NCBI RefSeq assembly: GCF_008831035.1
Contig: NZ_WAJR01000005.1
Coordinates: 1-64,000, forward strand
Length of the DNA stretch: 64,000 nucleotides
Source: Ellagibacter isourolithinifaciens
GTDB lineage: Bacteria > Actinomycetota > Coriobacteriia > Coriobacteriales > Eggerthellaceae
Direction of reading: 5' to 3'
Below, piece after piece: positions 24,749 to 31,458 of this stretch. The translations under genes were made by a program, and so were the position numbers. Below the pieces are notes generated by a model that was not told where the DNA came from, ran no database searches, and worked only from the letters and a program-made list of their open reading frames with translations. Each line of letters begins with the position of its first letter. Position 1 is the first letter of the stretch.

Positions 24749-24880
24749 CTCACCGGCAACAACATTTCCGGCTGCGGCGTGACTAGCTACAACAACAATA
24801 ACTGCAATTTCGAGAAATACGATGGCCCTGCATTGGAAGACGATTGCTACACCGATGCACGCATCCTGAATCTTGGCTAA
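24749..24880 (+). pseudogene. In-frame C-terminal extension of the DmsA-like gene after a stop codon
   Basis: Directly after the TAA, the same frame reads LTGNNISGCGVTSYNNNNCN, then FEKYDGPALEDD and CYTDARILNLG to a second TAA at 24878-24880. This resembles the normal DmsA-family C-terminus (LTG...SGQG..S.N.C...VEKY.G.L..D...P.R). So the first stop is a nonsense change, a readthrough site or a sequencing error, and this piece is the lost tail. The following gene begins ten bases later with its own GGAGGG. Confidence 0.8.
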
Positions 24881-24890
24881 GGAGGGAATC

Positions 24891-25469
24891 ATGGCTTTTG
24901 GTTTTTACTTTGATATGACGCGTTGCATCGGCTGCCGCGCGTGCCAAGTGGCGTGCAAAGACAAGAATCGTCTTGAGGTCGGAACCCTGTATCGCAATGT
25001 GAAGAGCTACACGGTCGGCACGTTCCCCAACGTTAAGTCGTACAGCTACTCTGGCAGCTGCAACCATTGCGAGAACCCGATCTGCTTGGCCAACTGCCCG
25101 ACGGGTGCGATCAGCAAGGCTGAAGATGGCACTGTCGTTCAGGACCAGAGCAAGTGCATTGGTTGCCGTATGTGCGTGATGAGCTGCCCGTACGGCCATC
25201 CGCAGTACTTCCCCGAGAAGGGCGTTTCCGGCAAGTGCGACGGTTGCTACGGCCTGCGAGCCAACGGCGATCAGCCCGCTTGCGTTGCGGGTTGCCCGAA
25301 CCGTGCGCTTGACGCCGGCGATGTTGACGAACTTCGCAAGAAGTATGGCAACGATCTGGACAAGGGCACCATCGTGGTGCTCCCGAGCCCCGATCTGACC
25401 CAGCCGAACCTCCTCGTCAAGACCAAAGATCTTGCGTTCGATAGCTCTGCTGTCGAACTGACCTGGTAA
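24891..25469 (+). CDS. dmsB: DmsB-like iron-sulfur subunit (four 4Fe-4S clusters)
   Basis: A 192-aa electron-transfer subunit. Four cysteine clusters are visible: CIGCRACQVAC (17-27), CNHCENPICLANCP, CIGCRMCVMSCP and CDGCYGLRANGDQPACVAGCP. This is the DmsB/NrfC pattern, passing electrons from the membrane anchor to the Mo subunit; it has no signal peptide and would be co-exported with the Tat substrate. The start ATG follows AAGGAGGGAATC. Confidence 0.92.
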   Translation: MAFGFYFDMTRCIGCRACQVACKDKNRLEVGTLYRNVKSYTVGTFPNVKSYSYSGSCNHCENPICLANCPTGAISKAEDGTVVQDQSKCIGCRMCVMSCPYGHPQYFPEKGVSGKCDGCYGLRANGDQPACVAGCPNRALDAGDVDELRKKYGNDLDKGTIVVLPSPDLTQPNLLVKTKDLAFDSSAVELTW

Positions 25470-25613
25470 AACCTGGGGTTTCATTTGCCGCCGCGCCGCA
25501 TCTCGTTTGTGGCGCGGCGTTTTCTTGTCGTGTAGTATTCACTGGAACAGTTGGCTGCCCGTGTTCTCGCCGCAGCGAGAAGGGTGCGGCCTTCCCTTGA
25601 AAGGAGCGGCGTT

Positions 25614-26375
25614 ATGCCTGATCAACAACTCGAAAGCCGCATCGGCATGGATCTTGCCCGCCGCGCGTACCTCTACGATCTGCTTCATGCGGTCTTCGGC
25701 GGCAACTGCTCGCCCGATTTCGTCGCGAAGCTCTTTGGTTCACAGGCTCGCGAGATGTTCACCTGCGAGGCTGCCGTGATCTCTGATGGGGACCTGTCCG
25801 TTGACAGCAAGTGCGCTCTCGCTAAGATGGACCGCTCGCTCGACGATTGTGCGAGGGAGGTTCTGGCGTGCTATGACGAACACGGGGGCCTGTCTTCGGA
25901 TGCCGTGGCGGCGCTTGCGCCCGAGATGGAAGGCGACTACGCGAAGCTCTTCCAGATTCCTGGGGACTGCTATGTTCATATGTGGGAGTCGCCGTACGTG
26001 GGTACCGAGCAGACGCTGTTCCAGTGCAGCACGCTCGACGTTCGCGCAGCGTATCATGCCGCCGGTTTGAAACTTCAGGCTGAAAAGCAGTTCCCCGATG
26101 ACCACATTGCGGCTATGCTGGGATATCTGAGCTGCATGGGGTCTCGTGCGTACGAGGCATATGCCGACGGGCGCGATTCCGAATGCCGGAAGGCGCTGCA
26201 GGATTCCAAGGCTTTTTTGGAAGCGCATGTGCTCACGTGGGTCAACGCGTTCGCTCAAAAAGTGATCGAACGGGACGCGCGCGGACTGTATGCCGCATTT
26301 GCCCAGGGCATCGTCATGGTTGCCCATGTCGATAGCGTGCAGCTCGATTGGCTGATGGGACATATTGGCGAATAG
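25614..26375 (+). CDS. TorD/DmsD-family chaperone
   Basis: A 253-aa all-helical protein of the TorD/DmsD family, which binds the Tat signal and helps load cofactor into Mo-bisPGD enzymes. Seen: ARRAYLYDLLHAVFGG near the start and the family box EGDYAKLFQIPGDCYVHMWESPYVG (shown in parts EGDYAKLFQIPG and WESPYVG). Start with AAAGGAG. It follows DmsB by 145 bases and precedes the radical SAM gene by eight bases. Confidence 0.88.
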   Translation: MPDQQLESRIGMDLARRAYLYDLLHAVFGGNCSPDFVAKLFGSQAREMFTCEAAVISDGDLSVDSKCALAKMDRSLDDCAREVLACYDEHGGLSSDAVAALAPEMEGDYAKLFQIPGDCYVHMWESPYVGTEQTLFQCSTLDVRAAYHAAGLKLQAEKQFPDDHIAAMLGYLSCMGSRAYEAYADGRDSECRKALQDSKAFLEAHVLTWVNAFAQKVIERDARGLYAAFAQGIVMVAHVDSVQLDWLMGHIGE

Positions 26376-26383
26376 GGATTGCG

Positions 26384-27661
26384 ATGGACGTTCGGGAATA
26401 CGCGAAAGCATTCAACCAGGTAGAACGCGATTACGAGGAAGCGGTCGCCACTTTCGGCGTCCCCTTCGAGGTTTCGGAATCCTGTTCCCGAGAGCGCCGG
26501 GCGCAGGTGGCCCGTGCCTGCGGCTGCCATTGCGAGAACGGGGACGGCTCCCTGTGGCGCGGGTGGATATCTCCTGCGTGCTTGGCGTGCCGCACCGGCG
26601 AGCGCACGGCGACGTTTTTCATCGACCTGCGATGCACGCGCCATTGCTACTTCTGCTTCAATCCCAACCAGGATCACTACGAGTATTTCCTTTCCCACCG
26701 ACGCGATATCGTAGCCGAGCTCAACGCCGCGCACGATGCCGGCGCCCAATTCGACTGCCTCGCCATCACGGGTGGCGAGCCTTTGCTGCATAAGGAGCAG
26801 GTCGTGGCCTTCATCGAGCGGGCGCGTGAGCTGTATCCTGCCGCTCACGTGCGCTTGTATGCGTGCGGCGATTTGCTCGACGATGCGTGCTTGGGACAGC
26901 TCGCGCAGGCGGGGCTCGACGAGGTCCGCTTCAGCGTGAAGCCTGAAGACATCGCGAGCGCTGATGCGCCCGTGTTCGAGCGCATGGCGGCTGCTGTGTC
27001 CTCGTTGCCGCATGTCATGGTTGAAATGCCGGTGATTCCCGGCACGCTCGCCACGATGAAGCCGCTTCTCTCGCGCCTCGACGCGATGGGCGTGTGGGGG
27101 ATCAACCTGCTTGAATTCTGCTTCCCCCTCTGCAACGCGGAAGAGTTCCGCGGGCGCGGTTTCGAGCTGCGCAAGCACCCGTTCAACTACCTGTACGATT
27201 ATTGGTACGGCGGCGGCGTTCCCGTTGCGGGCAGCGAAGCCGAGGCGCTGGCGCTGCTCGAGTACGCCGACGAGCAGCAGCTTGAGCTGGGGGTGCATTA
27301 TTGCAGCTCGGACAACAAGAACACGGGGCAGATCTTCCAGCAAAACAAGGCGTTTCTGGAGGATGCCGATTTGCAGGCCGCGTATCCCTGGCTTTCCCTC
27401 GATGAGGGGGATAAGCTACTGAAGTGCGCAAAGGCTTTCGGCAAGGACGCGAAAGCGGTCCGTGCGTGGGCGCGAGCATGCCGCGTACCGCAGGATTGGG
27501 ATGCGCAGATGCCTTCGATTGCCATTCCGCTCAACCGTCTGGGGGAGGCGCGCAAGGCGTGCCCCAAGGTGGTTTTTGCAGAGAGCGCCAACGTCTTCGA
27601 GGACCGCGAGGGGCGACCCTACTTGCGCGAGCTGGGTGTTCGCGAGATCGAAGGCGCGTAG
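26384..27661 (+). CDS. Radical SAM protein with an extra N-terminal cysteine cluster
   Basis: A 425-aa radical SAM protein. The SAM cluster motif is CTRHCYFC (Cys84, Cys88, Cys91), followed by TGGEPLLHKEQ. Upstream are four or five further cysteines (ACGCHC at 45-50 and PACLAC at 64-69) that could hold an auxiliary cluster or zinc. The C-terminal part has HYCSSDNKNTGQIFQQNKAF. Such genes follow DMSO-reductase-like operons in Coriobacteriia; a role in maturation of, or in the same pathway as, the Mo enzyme is possible but unproven. The start ATG eight bases after the TorD stop implies co-transcription. Confidence 0.85.
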   Translation: MDVREYAKAFNQVERDYEEAVATFGVPFEVSESCSRERRAQVARACGCHCENGDGSLWRGWISPACLACRTGERTATFFIDLRCTRHCYFCFNPNQDHYEYFLSHRRDIVAELNAAHDAGAQFDCLAITGGEPLLHKEQVVAFIERARELYPAAHVRLYACGDLLDDACLGQLAQAGLDEVRFSVKPEDIASADAPVFERMAAAVSSLPHVMVEMPVIPGTLATMKPLLSRLDAMGVWGINLLEFCFPLCNAEEFRGRGFELRKHPFNYLYDYWYGGGVPVAGSEAEALALLEYADEQQLELGVHYCSSDNKNTGQIFQQNKAFLEDADLQAAYPWLSLDEGDKLLKCAKAFGKDAKAVRAWARACRVPQDWDAQMPSIAIPLNRLGEARKACPKVVFAESANVFEDREGRPYLRELGVREIEGA

Positions 27662-27705
27662 GGGAGCGTAGGGGAGCACTACCGGCTCCAGGGAGCACAA
27701 CCCCG

Positions 27706-27868
27706 AGTTCGTGGTCAACTGAGCAAGTTGTGTGCTGCCATTTCTCAGAATAATCCAACTCGCTTTAAGCTGACCTGGGGCTTTGCTTTCGGAGGATGCC
27801 CTGAGCCATCGTGGTGGGGAAAATCGGGCGAAAAAACGTCGCACAACTCGTCCAGTTGACCACGAACT
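27706..27868. mobile_element. 163-bp MITE-like element with 29-bp terminal inverted repeats
   Basis: AGTTCGTGGTCAACTG begins the left repeat (27706-27734) and its reverse complement CAGTTGACCACGAACT ends the right one (27840-27868). Including AGTTGTG the 29-bp arms differ at only about four or five positions. The 105-bp interior has no gene. It lies just downstream of the radical SAM gene. No clear target duplication is visible. Whether other copies or a parent transposase exist cannot be seen here. Confidence 0.65.
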
Positions 27869-28211
27869 TGCCTCATTGCTCCAAGTGAGGTAGAAATGAG
27901 GCGGCCAGGCGCTTCAGAGCGGCTCTAAGGGAGCCCAATTCGGGATGTCGTCGTAACGGGAGGATGCAACCTTATCGCAATGAAGCAAATCCCCGACCCT
28001 GCCCCATAATCACCGACCTCATTCCGCTTTCCTCGCCATGCTTGCCCACCACCGCAGTCCGCGCTGCTAGTAGGCTGTACGGATAAAGCTTAGGCCTCGG
28101 CAATACAAAAGGGTAGGGGGTGCGTTCTCTCAATCTTTTTCTAGCGAAAATCCAGATTGCTAATGTTATATGAAGTGCGCTCGGTTGGATGCTTGCATAG
28201 ATGCTTGCTTT
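27869..28211. other. Intergenic stretch, nothing recognised
   Basis: Some 340 bases between the MITE-like element and the convergent end of the LuxR gene. I see no gene, tRNA or convincing terminator. Confidence 0.4.
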
Positions 28212-30881
28212 CTATGAGATGCCGAGTTCCGATGCAAGTGCTACAAGCTCGCTGTAGCGCTTCACACCAAACTTGCGGTACATGTGCGAGAGATGTGACT
28301 TCACGGTGCTCTCGCTTATGCAGAGCTCCTGGGAAATCTCCTTGCGATCCATGCCAGAAAGCGCGAGCTTGATCACTTCGAGCTCTTTGCTTGTGAGTTC
28401 CACAGCTTGACTCAGCTGGTCTTCTTCGCCTTCTCTCAATTGCATGAAATCTTGCCTAAGCAACGACTGTGCAAAGTGACGATTCTTGTAGTTGGGCTTG
28501 GCGGTGGTGAGATAGACCATCAGCAGAGAGCGCACCTGGCGGGCTTTCCAGCCAAATATAGCGACGATGTCGTTTTCCTGTGCACGGCTGACGCATAGGT
28601 CGATTTCTCGCACCGCACGTGTGCGTTGTCCGCGCTCGAAGTAGATAAGGGCGACCTCCAACATGAGAAGCTGTGCAATGAGGTTGCATTCATGGCTGTC
28701 AGCGGTTTCGAGCAGGGCGAGCAGGCGCTTCTCCCTTTCTTCCTCATCGACGATGGAAAGCTCTACGAACTCGCGCACGAGACGGGACTGCGCCGTCATC
28801 GCAAGACCCAGCATGTCGAACTCCCTATATGAGGCGAGGGCCTCTTGCACACGCCCTTCGAGCAACATGAGCATCGCGTGGTTTTGGAAGGGCTGTACAG
28901 CAGCCATGCGAGGAATAAAGCCCAATGACATCTTGACCAAGCTCATGCCCTCTCTAAGGATGGCGTCTGCCTTGTCTATGTCTCCAGCAGAGACATAGGT
29001 CCAGGCTCGGGCGGTACACCAATCTAGGAACATATCGACGTTGCTGCGCTTGGAAATGAGCGAGGTCGCCTTTGCGAGGCGTTGCTCGCGCTCCATGTTG
29101 TTGTTGCTCAAAACATCGATCAAGACCTCGAGCGAGCATGCGGCACCGCAGGTCACGTAGTCCGGTGCATAGCTCGTTTGAATTTGACGGCACATTTGAG
29201 CGGCGTGCTTGAGGTTTCCTTGCTCGAAGTACGAGAACGCCATCGAGTAACTGTTGATTGACGAGAGGAAGGGGAAAGACCCGTCGCTTGTCAACGAGGC
29301 GAATTCCAGGTGGCGCTCGAGACCCTCCTGGATTTTGCCCTGCTGGTCGAGGGCTTCCGAACGGCAATTGGCGAGTATGACCTTGAGCGGGATGAAGTCC
29401 TTGCCTGCAAGGCGGCTCTCCACTTGGTGGGCTTTTTCGATGCCGTCGTCGAACTTGCTGGCGAGGCAGAGCTCTTTGACCTTGATGACCTCGAGCGATA
29501 AGCGCAACCTCTCGTCGACGAGCTCATCGGGAAGCTCGTGCAGGGGTTTGAGCCAGAAGTCGAGCTCGTCGAGCTGCGCGCTGTAGGCATAGGCCCATGC
29601 CGCCAGTAGGTAAAAACAGGGGCTGAGTTCCTTGATATCGATATTGCGACGGAACATGGTTATACTCATGAGCTCTGCCGTTGTCATGTTTGGGTAGGCG
29701 ACGCGTACGAGGTTGAAGATGTCCTCGCGCTCGCTTGCGAGAATCTTATGCTTGGCGGCAGCGGTTGTCAGTCCATTCCTGAGGCACCAGCGCGAAGCGC
29801 GGGCGTTTAGCAGGCGCTGCTCGTGCGAGGAGAGGATTTGGGCTTTCTTCATGACCCACTGCGAGAACAGGGGATGGAGCTCATATTCGCCTGAATTTGT
29901 GTCGATGGGGAAGAAGAACGCGTTGCGCCTGTGCAGGCTGCTGATCGCGGTGTCGACATCGACATCCCCAAGCGTGTAGCCGGCGACCCTAGCGGAGATC
30001 ATGCCAAGAGATGCCGTCTTGAGGAGTAAGTCCTTCTCTTCTTGGGACAAACCAGAGAAGACCTCGAACTCGAAGAACTCGTTGAGGCGGGGATCGGTAC
30101 CCGACAAATTGGCGACAGCCTCTTTGAATGACACACCCGCATCGACGCTGTCCATGACGATAGCCGTGCCGGCTGGCCAGCCTTGCGTTTTGTCATGGAG
30201 AAGACTCAAGTCCGGCTCCTCCACTTGCTCGACTCCGGCGTCAAGAAGGTATTCGAGCATCTCTTGTTTTGTAAGCGCAAGCATACTGTAGTCAATGCTG
30301 AGCGAGACGTCTGGGATGGTAAAGCCGGGGAAGCTGTGCTTGGTGAAGGCGACACGTGACGACAGGATGATATGGACGTTTCCAGAGAGCGCCAACATGA
30401 GCGTCAGGAGCTCTTCGAGCGTCTCGAAGCCGTAGATGACGTCAAGCCCTTCTATAACGATGAACAAGCCGCCGCACTTGCGTGCACTGAGACTCATCTC
30501 GTTGGCCATTGTGAGGATGGCTTCGTTTCTTGCCATGGATTGGACCGCACCGAGACTTTTCACGAAATCGATACCCAGGGCTGTGCAGATTGCATAGTGG
30601 AAGTTGAGCCAGAAGCACTTCGAGTCGCGATCGCGGCGGTCGATGGCGAACCATGCTGCTTTTTCTCCAGCATTTGTGAGGCTGTAGAACCAGTCCGCGA
30701 GAGCGGTTGTCTTGCCATAGCCTGCAGGAGCGTTGAGGAACGTGAAGCGTTGGCGTCGAGAGCGGTCGAGCAGGTGCATAATACGCTCTCTTGGCTTGCC
30801 CCAGAGACGCTGCGCCGGTGGCATGGATTTGGCAACAATGGGGATGTTGTTTGCTGTGAGATGACCTGCAGTGCTCTCCAT
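28212..30881 (-). CDS. LuxR-family regulator of the MalT/LAL type
   Basis: An 889-aa ATP-dependent regulator. An N-terminal STAND/MalT-like ATPase has the P-loop NAPAGYGKTTAL (50-61), followed by about 450 residues of helical, TPR-like repeats. The C-terminus is a LuxR/GerE helix-turn-helix: LTSKELEVIKLALSGMDRKE, ISQELCISESTVKSHLSHMY. Its position directly upstream of the ferredoxin and Mo-enzyme genes, same strand, suggests it controls that locus in response to a small molecule sensed by the repeat domain. Eggerthellaceae typically place LuxR regulators beside substrate-specific Mo enzymes. Confidence 0.92.
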   Translation of the reverse strand: MESTAGHLTANNIPIVAKSMPPAQRLWGKPRERIMHLLDRSRRQRFTFLNAPAGYGKTTALADWFYSLTNAGEKAAWFAIDRRDRDSKCFWLNFHYAICTALGIDFVKSLGAVQSMARNEAILTMANEMSLSARKCGGLFIVIEGLDVIYGFETLEELLTLMLALSGNVHIILSSRVAFTKHSFPGFTIPDVSLSIDYSMLALTKQEMLEYLLDAGVEQVEEPDLSLLHDKTQGWPAGTAIVMDSVDAGVSFKEAVANLSGTDPRLNEFFEFEVFSGLSQEEKDLLLKTASLGMISARVAGYTLGDVDVDTAISSLHRRNAFFFPIDTNSGEYELHPLFSQWVMKKAQILSSHEQRLLNARASRWCLRNGLTTAAAKHKILASEREDIFNLVRVAYPNMTTAELMSITMFRRNIDIKELSPCFYLLAAWAYAYSAQLDELDFWLKPLHELPDELVDERLRLSLEVIKVKELCLASKFDDGIEKAHQVESRLAGKDFIPLKVILANCRSEALDQQGKIQEGLERHLEFASLTSDGSFPFLSSINSYSMAFSYFEQGNLKHAAQMCRQIQTSYAPDYVTCGAACSLEVLIDVLSNNNMEREQRLAKATSLISKRSNVDMFLDWCTARAWTYVSAGDIDKADAILREGMSLVKMSLGFIPRMAAVQPFQNHAMLMLLEGRVQEALASYREFDMLGLAMTAQSRLVREFVELSIVDEEEREKRLLALLETADSHECNLIAQLLMLEVALIYFERGQRTRAVREIDLCVSRAQENDIVAIFGWKARQVRSLLMVYLTTAKPNYKNRHFAQSLLRQDFMQLREGEEDQLSQAVELTSKELEVIKLALSGMDRKEISQELCISESTVKSHLSHMYRKFGVKRYSELVALASELGIS

Positions 30882-31067
30882 TGCCCCTCCTTGTGTGGAA
30901 CCTTCTTTGTGCTGGCTAGACGACTTGTCGCCGGTTGCACTATGCCAATGCTCGGCAGACCGGCCTATCTGCGGCTACCAGACATGCTGTAGCTCCAGCG
31001 CGGCTTTGGCGAGAATCATATCACGAACACATGTTCCGCTAGTCTTGTTTTCAAGTTTCTTGAGAAG

Positions 31068-31313
31068 TTATTCTCGCAACGTCAGCTTGATTCGGACAGC
31101 ATGGGTGGGGCAGTTCTGCAGGCACAGTCCGCATCCGGCGCAAAGCATGTGGTCTGTGACGTGCGAGTAAGGGCCGTGCTCGTCGCGGGCGGGTTCGAGT
31201 ACGTGCTTTTGCGGGCAAAGGCGCACGCACTTCATGCAGCCGATACAGTAGTCCCTGTCGATGTAAACAGAGGGCTTGTTTCTCACAAAGCCCGCTGGCG
31301 GACCATAGACCAT
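31068..31313 (-). CDS. Two-cluster 4Fe-4S ferredoxin
   Basis: An 81-aa ferredoxin with two clusters: CIGCMKCVRLCP and CAGCGLCLQNCP. No signal peptide. I chose the ATG at 31313 (MVYGPPAGF) because GGAGG lies five bases upstream; a longer start at 31325 is possible. It follows the Mo-enzyme gene on the same strand, with a terminator-like hairpin between, and would be its electron donor or acceptor. Confidence 0.88.
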   Translation of the reverse strand: MVYGPPAGFVRNKPSVYIDRDYCIGCMKCVRLCPQKHVLEPARDEHGPYSHVTDHMLCAGCGLCLQNCPTHAVRIKLTLRE

Positions 31314-31359
31314 GGGTGCCTCCATCTGTGCTAGTCGAGAAAAGTTTGAAACGCAAAAG

Positions 31360-31387
31360 AGGAGGGGCAGCTGCAACTGCCCCTCCT
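31360..31387 (-). terminator. Hairpin between the Mo-enzyme and ferredoxin genes
   Basis: AGGAGGGGCAG (31360-31370) pairs exactly with CTGCCCCTCCT (31377-31387). On the minus strand it is followed by CTTTTGCG, so it can end or attenuate transcription from the Mo-enzyme gene, lowering ferredoxin expression relative to it. Confidence 0.7.
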
Positions 31388-31458
31388 GCTTGTGGGATTT
31401 CTGCCGCCTTATCTAGGAAAAGAAAATCGATAAGGTTGGCAATTACAACGTTGGGATC

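Noticed and set aside
21506-24892. Minus-strand open frame of over 1100 codons opposite the DmsA/DmsC-like genes
   Set aside because: It mirrors the codon bias of the real genes on the plus strand, is rich in Arg/His/Val/Ala without domain motifs, and the plus strand carries unambiguous Mo-enzyme motifs.
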